Shown here: one piece after another, positions 25,121 to 32,646 of the stretch
How the letters are laid out: the number at the start of each line of letters is the position of its first letter
How positions within the stretch are numbered: position 1 is the stretch's first letter
Assembly (NCBI GenBank): GCA_013812145.1
Contig: JACCTY010000182.1
Location: 1 to 38,006, forward strand
Origin: Geodermatophilaceae bacterium
GTDB taxonomy: Bacteria > Actinomycetota > Actinomycetes > Mycobacteriales > Geodermatophilaceae
Direction of reading: 5' to 3'
Length of the DNA: 38,006 nt
Position numbers and translations under genes: made by a program
Notes under the pieces: model-generated
Databases searched by the model: none
Told to the model about the DNA's origin: nothing
Seen by the model: the letters and a program-made list of their open reading frames with translations, nothing else

Positions 25121-25711
25121 ATGGCGCTGGAGCTGACCGGAGTGGACCTGCTCACCGAGACGATCACCACTGCCCGCCTGCTGCTGCGGCCCTGGCTGCG
25201 TGCTGACGCCGAGGACATCGTGGCCTGCTGCAACGACCCTGACATCGCCAACTGGCTGCCGCTGCTGCCGTCCCCGTACACCCTCCCGGACGCACACACC
25301 TTCATCGCAGACATGGCGTGGGCGCAGCAGCGAGCAGGTACCGGGTTGCCGCTGGCCATGGAAGACGCAGCGACCGGTCACCTGGTCGGATCCATCGGGA
25401 TCGGCGGCATCACCAACGTCCGAGGTGCCGAGATCGGCTACTGGGTGGCCGCGTTCAGCCGCGGTCGCGGGTACGCCGCGGAGGCCACAGCCGTGCTGGC
25501 AGCGTGGGCCTTCGGCCATGGTCTGCACCGGGTGCAGCTGCTCGCAGCGACCGGCAACGTGCCGAGCCAGCGCGTGGCCAAGCGGGCCGGCTTCCTCCGC
25601 GAAGGTGTGCTCCGGGGTGCCCACCGCAGCCGGGACGGCGTACCCAGGGACATGGTGCTGTACGGCCGGCTGTCCACCGATGAACCTCCGTCGGACATTC
25701 AGCGGCGGTGA
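25121..25711 (+). CDS. GNAT N-acetyltransferase, RimJ/RimL type (copy 2)
   Basis: A 196-residue paralog of the gene at 24307-24897, with the same domain plan: TARLLLRPWLRADAEDI, PSPYTLPDA, GAEIGYWVAAFSRGRGYAAEA for acetyl-CoA binding, and SQRVAKRAGFLREGVLRG. Divergence is spread over the length with conserved motifs kept, so both copies look functional and the duplication is not recent. The residues between PSPYTL and GAEIGY differ most, where substrate contacts would be expected (inference). ATG at 25121. It converges on the DUF559-like gene with an inverted repeat between them. Confidence 0.9.
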   Translation: MALELTGVDLLTETITTARLLLRPWLRADAEDIVACCNDPDIANWLPLLPSPYTLPDAHTFIADMAWAQQRAGTGLPLAMEDAATGHLVGSIGIGGITNVRGAEIGYWVAAFSRGRGYAAEATAVLAAWAFGHGLHRVQLLAATGNVPSQRVAKRAGFLREGVLRGAHRSRDGVPRDMVLYGRLSTDEPPSDIQRR

Positions 25712-25719
25712 TCCTGCGG

Positions 25720-25776
25720 TAACTGGTCACGAACAACATCCTTTCGGGCCTTGGGCATGTTGCTGGTGACCAGTTA
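25720..25776. repeat. Inverted repeat, ACTGGTCAC family (copy 2)
   Basis: TAACTGGTCAC (25720-25730) pairs perfectly with GTGACCAGTTA (25766-25776); after an internal loop (GAA/CTG) CAACAT (25734-25739) pairs with ATGTTG (25757-25762). The right arm contains the stop codon (TAA on the minus strand) of the DUF559-like gene, and the left arm starts 8 nt after the GNAT copy-2 stop. It may be a bidirectional terminator. Confidence 0.8.
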
Positions 25777-26721
25777 TGCCCGGTCGCTGCGTCGGTCTGC
25801 CCAGCGTGCCAGCAGCCGGCCGGTCCCGGCCGGGGTGAACAGTGACTCGGCCAATGCCGCGTGCCAGGGCCGGATCCGCGCCGGTTCGTGCGCGCGGCCG
25901 AGCGCCTCGTCGGCGTCACGGAGCACCGACAGACCGTTGTGGAGCAGCACCGGTGAGGTGTAGCCGTAGCGCTGCCAACCCTGCGTGAGCAGGAACCGCT
26001 CACGGGCAAGGTCACGAGTGTGCTGCTTGCCGTTGCGGTGAACCGCGCCGTCGTACTCCGGCAGCCGCCGGGTGCCCTCGATCCACAGGTCTGCCCGCGC
26101 TCGGGCGACGCCCTCACCGTCCAGAATGGGAAACTGCGGTACGACGGGTACGCCGCAGAGCTGATGAAGCAGCCGGAGCACCGACTCCCAGGCGGACTCG
26201 GATCGGCCATCGGCGTAGCGCAGTGCCCGGCGCAGTGCTGGTGCGCCCCGGCGGCGGCTGCTTGCTTGCCGCAGCTCCGGCATCGTGCAGTCGCCGACGT
26301 GCAGCGCTGCGTCGGTCAGCACCACCATGTCCAGCAGGCCGAGGTCACGCCCAGCGGCGAGCAGTATCTCCGTCGCGGTGGCGACCCGCAGCCCGGCCTG
26401 CTCCTCGCTGGGGATGTCGCCTGGGTGCCGGCAGACCAGCAAGCCAGCCCGCCGAGGCCGCGCCTCACTCTGGGACATGCCGGCGAACACCGGGAGTGCG
26501 GCCGGTAACGGCGGCACCCACCAGCCGCGCAGGATGGCGCCGGTCAGGTGGGTGAACGAGCCAGACGGTGGGAGGACGAACTGCCAGCCATGCAGGTCCT
26601 CGGCCAAGCCGGGCTCACCCAGGCGTGGCCGGTAAACCCCATGGCTGACCCGTACCCAGCCGGCCGCTCGGACCCAGCCGCGTCGTGCCGCGGGTCGAGG
26701 CAGCTGATCGATCGAGGTCAT
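25774..26721 (-). CDS. DUF559 / AbiEi-like protein with a nuclease-type C-terminal domain
   Basis: A 315-residue protein. The N-terminal half is like AbiEi-type proteins of actinobacteria: GWVRVSHGVYRPR (22-34), then THLTGAILRGWWVPPLP and VATATEILLAAGRDLGLLDMVVL. The C-terminal half is a DUF559/very-short-patch-repair-like endonuclease fold with E179 (ESAWES), D211 (RADLWIEG) and E222-Y-D224 (LPEYDGAVH) as probable metal ligands. Such proteins are common in actinobacterial accessory regions; a phage-defence or toxin-antitoxin role has been proposed for relatives, without proof for this form. ATG at 26721 has no strong ribosome site. It is flanked on both sides by related inverted repeats, and its 3' end was copied in the duplication to its left. 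Confidence 0.75.
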   Translation of the reverse strand: MTSIDQLPRPAARRGWVRAAGWVRVSHGVYRPRLGEPGLAEDLHGWQFVLPPSGSFTHLTGAILRGWWVPPLPAALPVFAGMSQSEARPRRAGLLVCRHPGDIPSEEQAGLRVATATEILLAAGRDLGLLDMVVLTDAALHVGDCTMPELRQASSRRRGAPALRRALRYADGRSESAWESVLRLLHQLCGVPVVPQFPILDGEGVARARADLWIEGTRRLPEYDGAVHRNGKQHTRDLARERFLLTQGWQRYGYTSPVLLHNGLSVLRDADEALGRAHEPARIRPWHAALAESLFTPAGTGRLLARWADRRSDRA

Positions 26722-26798
26722 CCGCACACGATGCGTCCGGCGCAGCCCGCCAGAGCCCACGATGTGAAACCTGTGGACAGCGGACCGCTCACCCACAA

Positions 26799-26864
26799 CG
26801 CGAAAACTGGTCACAAACAACACGTCTGAGGTGCTGACAGCCGTTGTTTGTGACCACTTTCGCG
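26799..26864. repeat. Long inverted repeat, ACTGGTCAC family (copy 3)
   Basis: CGCGAAA (26799-26805) pairs with TTTCGCG (26858-26864), and TGGTCACAAACAAC (26808-26821) pairs perfectly with GTTGTTTGTGACCA (26843-26856); only AC opposite C interrupts the 21-bp stem, and the loop is 21 nt. It begins 18 nt after the GH13 stop, where a terminator would be expected, and upstream of the DUF559-like gene. The 160-nt gap around it (26722-26881) also holds CTGTCCACA on the minus strand (26772-26780), a DnaA-box-like nonamer. Confidence 0.85.
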
Positions 26865-26881
26865 GGGAGCGAACAGGGCGG

Positions 26882-28549
26882 TCAGAGCAGGCGTCGAGCG
26901 CCCGGGTGGACGACGCGGAGCCAGCGGAAGCCGTAGCCCTCGAGCACGACCTCCGCCGAACCGTCCGGACGGACGAGCGTGGTCCCGTCGCACAGCAGGT
27001 CGACGAGGCTGGCGGGGGCGTCGAGACCGGCCAGGGGCACCGTACGCGGCTCCGGGCCGAGGTTGTGTACGGCGATGAGGCAGCCGTCGCCCCACGTGCA
27101 CGAGTGCGCCAGTACCGCCTCGTGCGGCTGCTCGAGCACCGCGAACTCACCCCAGCCCAGCTCCGGGCAGTCGCGGTAGCGCCGGATCAGCAGCATCATA
27201 AAGTGCAGCAGGGAGTCGGGGTCACGGCGCTGCGCGTCGACGTTGATGTGCTCCGGGGCGAACCCGCCTTCGACGACCGGCCCCGGGAGCCGGGACCGCG
27301 CGGCCACCGAGAACCCGCCGTTCTTCCCCCCGGTCCATTGCATCGGCGTACGCACCGCCAGCCGTCCCTCGGCTGCCAGGTTCTCGCCCATGCCGATCTC
27401 CTCGCCGTAGAAGAGCACAGGCGTGCCGGGCAGCGCGAACAGCAGGCTGTAGACCATCCGGATCCGCCGCGGGTCGCCGGCCAGCATCGGCGGGAGCCGC
27501 CGGGTCAGCCCGCGCCCGTAGACCTGCATCTGCGGCTCCGGTCCGAAGGCGGCGAATACCTCCTGCCGCTCGACGTCGCTGAGCTTGTCCAGCGTCAGCT
27601 CATCGTGGTTGCGCACGAACGTCGCCCACTGGCTGTCCGGTGAGCATGCGGGCCGCTCCAGCAGCGCCGACGCCAGCGGGCGCGCATCCTGGCGGGCCAG
27701 GGACAGGTACATCCGCTGCATGGCGATGAAGTCGAACTGCATCGTCAGTTCGTCGCCGTCGGCGCCGCCGAAGAACCTCTGCTGCTCCTCGTGCGGCAGG
27801 TTGACCTCGCCGAGCAGCACCGCGTCCCCGACCCGGCGGCCGAGGAACGAGCGCAGCGACCGGAGGTACTGGTGCGGGTCGGCGAGGGCGGCCTCACCAC
27901 CGTCGACCCCGAGGGTTTCCAGGAAGAACGGCACTGCGTCGACCCGGAAGCCCGACAGCCCCAGCTCCAGCCAGAACCCCATCACCTTTGCGATCTCGTC
28001 CCGTACGGCGGGGTTGGCGACGTTCAGATCGGGCTGCTGCTTATAGAAGCGGTGTAGGTAGTACTGGCCGGCCCTGTCGTCGTAGTGCCAGACGCTGCTC
28101 TCCTGGTCCGGGAAGGTTGGCGCGGTCTTCTCAGCAGGGGGCTTGTCGCGCCAGACGTAGTAGTCCCGGTACGGCGACGTGCGGCTGGCCCGGGCCGAGC
28201 GGAACCACGGGTGCTTGTCCGAGGTGTGGTTGACGACGAGGTCGGCGATTACCCGGATGCCTCGGTCGCGAGCCGTCCGGATCACCTCGACGAGGTCGCC
28301 GTGGTGACCCAGGCGCGGGTCGACGCCGTAGAAGTCGGTGATGTCGTAGCCGTCGTCGCGCTCCGGCGTCGGGTAGAACGGCATCAGCCACAGGCAGGTG
28401 ACTCCGAGATCGGCGAGGTAGTCGATCCGCTGCGCGAGGCCGGGCAGGTCCCCGCACCCGTCGCCGTTCCAGTCCAGGAACGTCTCGACGTCCAGGCAGT
28501 AGACGACGGCGTTCTTCCACCACAGGTCGCTGGTGTCGGTGATCCTCAC
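26882..28549 (-). CDS. GH13 enzyme, trehalose-synthase-like alpha-amylase family
   Basis: A 555-residue GH13 enzyme closest, by eye, to trehalose synthase (TreS), which interconverts maltose and trehalose. The (beta/alpha)8 barrel has DLVVNHTS (103-110), the nucleophile Asp204 in GFRVDAVPF, an acid/base glutamate in LLGEVN (about 248), and VRNHDELT (transition-state aspartate, about 316). SLLFALPGTPVLFYGEEIGMGEN and VRTPMQW follow, and a C-terminal beta domain ends the protein. TreS proper has AEAN where this has GEVN. The start is GTG at 28549, overlapping the LLM-oxidoreductase stop (GTGA). The exact substrate is uncertain: TreS, oligo-glucosidase or sucrose-active relatives are possible. 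Confidence 0.87.
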   Translation of the reverse strand: MRITDTSDLWWKNAVVYCLDVETFLDWNGDGCGDLPGLAQRIDYLADLGVTCLWLMPFYPTPERDDGYDITDFYGVDPRLGHHGDLVEVIRTARDRGIRVIADLVVNHTSDKHPWFRSARASRTSPYRDYYVWRDKPPAEKTAPTFPDQESSVWHYDDRAGQYYLHRFYKQQPDLNVANPAVRDEIAKVMGFWLELGLSGFRVDAVPFFLETLGVDGGEAALADPHQYLRSLRSFLGRRVGDAVLLGEVNLPHEEQQRFFGGADGDELTMQFDFIAMQRMYLSLARQDARPLASALLERPACSPDSQWATFVRNHDELTLDKLSDVERQEVFAAFGPEPQMQVYGRGLTRRLPPMLAGDPRRIRMVYSLLFALPGTPVLFYGEEIGMGENLAAEGRLAVRTPMQWTGGKNGGFSVAARSRLPGPVVEGGFAPEHINVDAQRRDPDSLLHFMMLLIRRYRDCPELGWGEFAVLEQPHEAVLAHSCTWGDGCLIAVHNLGPEPRTVPLAGLDAPASLVDLLCDGTTLVRPDGSAEVVLEGYGFRWLRVVHPGARRLL

Positions 28550-29523
28550 GGCAGCGTCCGGGCGGTGACGCCCAGCTGCGGCAGCACCTCGGCGCCGAAG
28601 ACCTCGACGAAGCGCAGCTGCTCCTGGCCGACGTGATGCAGATAGATCTCGTCGAAGCCCAGCTCGATGAGCTCCTGCAGCCGGGCGACGTGCCGCCCGG
28701 GGTCCGCGGAGACGACCATCGAGTCGTGCATCGCCTCGGGTGGCACGTGGGTGGCCGCCAGATCGAAGACCTCGGCGGAGTCGACGTCCCAGCACAGCGG
28801 TGGCGAGAAGACGTTGGTCCGCCACTGCTCGTGCGCGATGCGCAGGGCGGTTTCGTCGTTGGCGGCGTAGGACAGGTGCACCTGGAGGGTCAGGCCGCCG
28901 CGGCCGCCCGCGTCGCGGTAGGCGTCGATCATCGCCCGTAGCTTGTCCGCGGGCTGGGCGATCGTGGCCAGGCCATCGGCCCATCCGGCGACCCAGCGCG
29001 CCGTCTCCACGCTCACCGCCGCGCCGATCAGCGGCGGCGGCTGTTCCGGGCGGGTCCACAAGCGAGCCCGGTCGACGGTGACGAGCCCGTCGTGGCTGAC
29101 CTCCTCGCCGGCGAACAGTGCGCGTATCACGTCCACGCACTCGCGGAGGCGGGAGTTGCGGACGTCCTTGCGCGGCCAGCCCTGCCCGGTGATGTGCTCG
29201 TTGGACGCCTCGCCGGTCCCGAGCGCCACCCAGAACCGGCCGGGGTACATCGCCGTCAGCGTCGCGGCCGCCTGCGCGATGATCGCGGGGTGATAGCGCT
29301 GGCCCGGTGCGTTGACCACGCCGAACGGCAAGTTGGTGGCCTGCAGGGCGGCGCCCAACCATGACCAGGCGAAAGCCGAATGCCCCTGCCGCTCGCTCCA
29401 TGGCGAGAAGTGATCCGAGCACATGGCCGCGGAGAAGCCGGCCTGCTCGGCTGACCGCACCGCCTCCAGCAGCGCCGCAGGATGCACCTGCTCGTGCGAG
29501 GCGTGGAACCCGACAACAGTCAC
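28546..29523 (-). CDS. LLM-class flavin-dependent oxidoreductase (TIGR03885-like)
   Basis: A 325-residue luciferase-like monooxygenase-family barrel: VGFHASHEQVHPAALLEAV at the start, MCSDHFSPWSERQGHS, NAPGQRYHPAIIAQAAATL and GRFWVALGTGEASNEHITG, all typical of the F420/FMN-dependent group related to F420-dependent glucose-6-phosphate dehydrogenase. I recall a subgroup (TIGR03885) thought to use FMN and often encoded next to a TreS-like amylase, as here; that attribution is from memory. GTG at 29523 overlaps the hpf stop (GTGA), and its own stop overlaps the GH13 start, so hpf, LLM and GH13 form a coupled set. The reaction is unknown. Confidence 0.83.
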   Translation of the reverse strand: MTVVGFHASHEQVHPAALLEAVRSAEQAGFSAAMCSDHFSPWSERQGHSAFAWSWLGAALQATNLPFGVVNAPGQRYHPAIIAQAAATLTAMYPGRFWVALGTGEASNEHITGQGWPRKDVRNSRLRECVDVIRALFAGEEVSHDGLVTVDRARLWTRPEQPPPLIGAAVSVETARWVAGWADGLATIAQPADKLRAMIDAYRDAGGRGGLTLQVHLSYAANDETALRIAHEQWRTNVFSPPLCWDVDSAEVFDLAATHVPPEAMHDSMVVSADPGRHVARLQELIELGFDEIYLHHVGQEQLRFVEVFGAEVLPQLGVTARTLP

Positions 29524-30134
29524 GGCGCGAGCCGGATGACTCCGTAGTCGTAGCCCGTGCGGCGGTAGACGACACTGGCCCGGTCGGTGTCCTTGCACCG
29601 GAACAGGAAGAAGTCGTGCCCGACGAGTTCCATCTCCAGTAGAGCCTGGTCGATGGTCATCGGTTCGCTGGGATGCTCCTTCTCCCGGACGATCTGCCCG
29701 GGTCGATGCCCGTCAGAGGGTTGCCCGTGAGCATCGGAATCCCTGTCCGTTTCGGCGGGGAAGTCCTCGAGCAGTGCGGTCACGGTGTCACCGGTCGCCG
29801 CATGCACCGACGTCGGCGTATGCCGACCGTGATGCACCCGGCGCCGGTCGGCGACCCGGCGCAGCCGCGCTTCGAGCTTGGCCACTGCGTGGTCCAGCGC
29901 GGAGTAGAAGTCCGCGGCGCACGCCTCCGATCGCACCACCGGCCCCCGCGACGTGCAGGTGATCTCCACCCGCTGGCAGGCGTCTGACTGCCGCCGGTTC
30001 TTCTCGTGGGTGAGCTCGACGTCGACGCTGATCAGCTTGCGGTCGTAGCGCTCGACCCGACTCAGCTTCTCGGCCACATGCTGGCGGTAGTGATCCGGAA
30101 CCTCGACGTTGCGTCCCCTGACCAGAATGTCCAC
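29520..30134 (-). CDS. hpf: Long-form ribosome hibernation-promoting factor
   Basis: A 204-residue long HPF. The N-terminal domain (about 1-100, DILVRGRNVEVPDHYRQHVAEKLSRVERY and the VELTHEKNRR strand) binds the 30S decoding region; a linker rich in H, D and G follows (about 101-145); the C-terminal dimerisation domain (about 146-204, with MTIDQALLEMELVGHDFFLF and VVYRRTGYDYGVIRLAP) joins two ribosomes into inactive 100S pairs in stationary phase. GTG at 30134 follows GGAGG with 5-nt spacing, a strong site. A TACTAG hexamer near 30170 could be a -10 box. The expected neighbour secA is displaced; LLM and GH13 genes follow with 4-nt overlaps. Confidence 0.95.
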   Translation of the reverse strand: MDILVRGRNVEVPDHYRQHVAEKLSRVERYDRKLISVDVELTHEKNRRQSDACQRVEITCTSRGPVVRSEACAADFYSALDHAVAKLEARLRRVADRRRVHHGRHTPTSVHAATGDTVTALLEDFPAETDRDSDAHGQPSDGHRPGQIVREKEHPSEPMTIDQALLEMELVGHDFFLFRCKDTDRASVVYRRTGYDYGVIRLAP

Positions 30135-30183
30135 ATCCGCCTCCGGTCCATGTGCTGGTTACCCGACGCTAGTACCTCAGCTC

Positions 30184-30873
30184 TCACCGTGACAGTCGAT
30201 CCCGGTGCCATCGGGCGGTGCCGGCGACGGCCGCGGCGCTGACTCGGACACCGCACGCGCGCAACGCCCGGGCGGCCTGGGTGAGGGTCGTCCCCGTGGT
30301 CACGACATCGTCGACCAGGACGAGGCGGGCGCCGGCGGCCAACCGTGCCACATCCACGTCGGCCGCGAAGACCCCGTCGAGGTTGCGGGCACGTTCGGCA
30401 GCGGTCAGCCCGGCCGAGTCAAGAGGAGTCCGCACGAGCCGCAGCGCCGGCACCACCGCAGCCGGGCGCCCCGCGTGTTGCAGTTCCAGCGCGGTACGCC
30501 GAGCCAGCGCACGCATGTGATCACCGCCTCGTCTTCGCACCGCCGCCGGGGTGGAGGGGACCGGGACGAGGAGCACCGCGCCCGCTCCGGGCGCCACGTT
30601 GGCAACCGCGCCGGTGAGGGCAGCTGCCAGCAGCGGCAGCAGGTCGCTTCGTCCGCGCTCCTTGGCGGCGAGCACCGCCGTCCTCAGCACCCCGTCGTAC
30701 TCCCCCGCCACGAACGTCGGGGGGAGGCCGGGCGGGCAAGGGTCCGGCCGGAACGCTCGTGGCTGCGCGACAGCAGCCCAACAGGTGGCGCACACCGCAA
30801 CGTCCGGGCGCTGGCACCCCAGGCAAGAACGGGGCAGCACCGCATCGATCAGGGCGGAAAGGAACCGGGTCAT
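30184..30873 (-). CDS. ComF-family phosphoribosyltransferase-like protein
   Basis: A 229-residue ComF-type protein: an N-terminal zinc-ribbon with C17, C20, C28 and C31 (CLGCQRPDVAVCATCW), the KERGRSDLLPLLA block, VPVPSTPAAVRRRGGDHM, and a PRPP-binding loop LVLVDDVVTTGTTL (184-197). ComF proteins take part in natural competence in some bacteria; in actinobacteria the gene is conserved next to lpqB/hpf and its role is unclear. ATG at 30873 lies 63 nt after the lpqB stop; that gap has CAATCCACA-type sequence on the minus strand at 30924-30932. An upstream in-frame reading from 30921 is not favoured. Confidence 0.9.
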   Translation of the reverse strand: MTRFLSALIDAVLPRSCLGCQRPDVAVCATCWAAVAQPRAFRPDPCPPGLPPTFVAGEYDGVLRTAVLAAKERGRSDLLPLLAAALTGAVANVAPGAGAVLLVPVPSTPAAVRRRGGDHMRALARRTALELQHAGRPAAVVPALRLVRTPLDSAGLTAAERARNLDGVFAADVDVARLAAGARLVLVDDVVTTGTTLTQAARALRACGVRVSAAAVAGTARWHRDRLSR

Positions 30874-30936
30874 CCGCCCACGATCGCCGACGTGAGGCCA
30901 CGCTGGCGCTCTCGCTGACAACCTGTGGATTGCGGC

Positions 30937-32646
30937 TCAGCCCGGGTAGAACGGGGCAGTGCCGAGGAAGAACGGCTGCCCGGGCACGAGTGTGATCCAC
31001 GTCGTACCGTCGAGCCGATACATCGTGCCGGCCGCCGAGGCCAGTGCGGGGCGACCCGGCGCAGCGGCGATGCCGGTCGTTGCATCCGGCAGGTTGTCCG
31101 ACCGCGGCGCTGCCAGCACCGCGTCGTCGACCGAAACCAGCCACGGCTTGCTCCGATCGTCAGCCGGATCGCTGGCCAGGAAGAGCAGTTGCGTCGAGGT
31201 CGCCCATGCGACGTCGACCACGTCGCGCAAACCCGCGGCCAGCGGCCTGAACCCGGACAGCTGCACCGTCGAGCCGGTGCGGGCCACCCGCGCGACGTAC
31301 AGGCCGGCGGCTCCGGCTCGCCCCACCACGACAGCCGCCCGAGTGCCGTCACGGGACAGCTTGAGTGCGCGGATAGGGCCGCGGTCACCGAGGTCGGAGG
31401 TGGTCACGACCTGAGGCTGCGCGCCGGCCGGGACCCGGACTACTTCGCTGCCGTCACGTACCGTCCACACCTCCTGCGTCGGTTCAGCCCACGCCGGTGA
31501 GGTGAAGGACTGCCCAGTGAGAGCCGGCGCGAGCACGCCGCCGTAGTCCCCGATCAGCAGCGTCGAGCCGGCTGCCGAGTTGCTCACGCCAGCCAGCCGG
31601 GTCTGCTCGGCCGACGCGCCGGCGGCGGCCAAGGCGTAGGCGCCCTCCCCCGCCGGGCCCGGGATCCGCTGCCCTTCAGCGGTCCAGACCGCGCCCTCGC
31701 TGAGGTAGTGCCCGACCGCGTTGGCCGGCACGAAGTCCGGATCGTAGCTCTGCCAGTCGTCGACTCCCTGGACCCCGCCCACACCGGGGACTGTCAGCAA
31801 CTGGCCGTCGCTGCGCAAGGTCAGCTGGGCGATCGACAGTTGCTTGAGAGTCCAGATCAGCTGCGCCGACAGCCCTTGCAGCGACGCCGGACTTCGCTCT
31901 CCGAGGCCGATCAGGCTGACCTCGATGTCGCGGACCTCCTGGACGTTGCTGCGCAGGGCGACGTCCGGTCCGAACTCGGTCGTCACCGCTGGGAAGAGGA
32001 ACAGTGACGGCCCGTCCAGGAGTTCCTCGACCAGGGAGTTGGCCCTGGCGACCGACCCGGACAGAAAGAAACGGGGATCCGGCACAACCTTCGTGCCGGT
32101 CGGATCCAGGAAGTACAGGTTGTACTGCACGTAAGCCCGGCGGAAGTCCTCGATGGGCAGGATGACGCCCGGCGGCGGGTTGTCGATGCGCCACTGCTCA
32201 TTGATCCGCACGACGCTGAGCACCAGCCGCAGCTGTTCGTCCGCGGCCGTGTACACACCGTTTTCGTCGACTCGCCCGATGATCCGGCCGGTCAACGTGA
32301 CCTCGGTCCCTTCCGGGTTCGGCACGGCGGGGGCGTTCCGCTCGATCACCGTCACCCGTGCTTCGTCGGCCCAGGTCTGGGCGGCCTGCGGGGTGAGGTA
32401 CTGCCGCGCCACCGGCCGGCTGCGGATGTTGCTCGCCGACGCGGCGAGGAAACCGCGGACTACCTCGTCCGGCTGTTGGCCAGCCCGTGGCGCCAGTGCC
32501 TCGATCTCGATGCCGGCGTCGGCCAGGGACTCCTCCTCGACCACCGTCACCGGGATCGGGTCGGAATCGGCCGGGATCCCCACGCACCCGGACAGCGCGA
32601 GGGTCAGTACGGCCACCGCAGCGGCCATGGCGGCTCGACGGCTCAT
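30937..32646 (-). CDS. lpqB: Lipoprotein LpqB
   Basis: A 569-residue lipoprotein that in mycobacteria interacts with the sensor domain of MtrB and affects MtrAB signalling. It starts with a lipobox (LALSGC, C21), followed by an N-terminal domain (about 50-170), a GerMN-type domain (about 195-310, with VPDPRFFLSGSVARANSLVEELLDGP) and a beta-propeller-like LpqB C-terminal domain with repeated ALKLSRDGTRAAVVV-type blades. It is anchored to the outer face of the membrane. Its ATG overlaps the mtrB stop (ATGA), so it is coupled to the two-component genes. Confidence 0.95.
   Translation of the reverse strand: MSRRAAMAAAVAVLTLALSGCVGIPADSDPIPVTVVEEESLADAGIEIEALAPRAGQQPDEVVRGFLAASASNIRSRPVARQYLTPQAAQTWADEARVTVIERNAPAVPNPEGTEVTLTGRIIGRVDENGVYTAADEQLRLVLSVVRINEQWRIDNPPPGVILPIEDFRRAYVQYNLYFLDPTGTKVVPDPRFFLSGSVARANSLVEELLDGPSLFLFPAVTTEFGPDVALRSNVQEVRDIEVSLIGLGERSPASLQGLSAQLIWTLKQLSIAQLTLRSDGQLLTVPGVGGVQGVDDWQSYDPDFVPANAVGHYLSEGAVWTAEGQRIPGPAGEGAYALAAAGASAEQTRLAGVSNSAAGSTLLIGDYGGVLAPALTGQSFTSPAWAEPTQEVWTVRDGSEVVRVPAGAQPQVVTTSDLGDRGPIRALKLSRDGTRAAVVVGRAGAAGLYVARVARTGSTVQLSGFRPLAAGLRDVVDVAWATSTQLLFLASDPADDRSKPWLVSVDDAVLAAPRSDNLPDATTGIAAAPGRPALASAAGTMYRLDGTTWITLVPGQPFFLGTAPFYPG

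Larger units (their letters stand above)
25065..25839. repeat. Segmental tandem duplication, unit 2
   Basis: This is the second unit: sequence upstream of the GNAT copy-2 gene (shared AACTCCGGTGACA), the gene, an inverted repeat and the 3' end of the DUF559-like gene, which here is intact. Because the convergent gene is whole only on this side, unit 2 is probably nearer to the ancestral arrangement. Limits are approximate. Confidence 0.72.
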
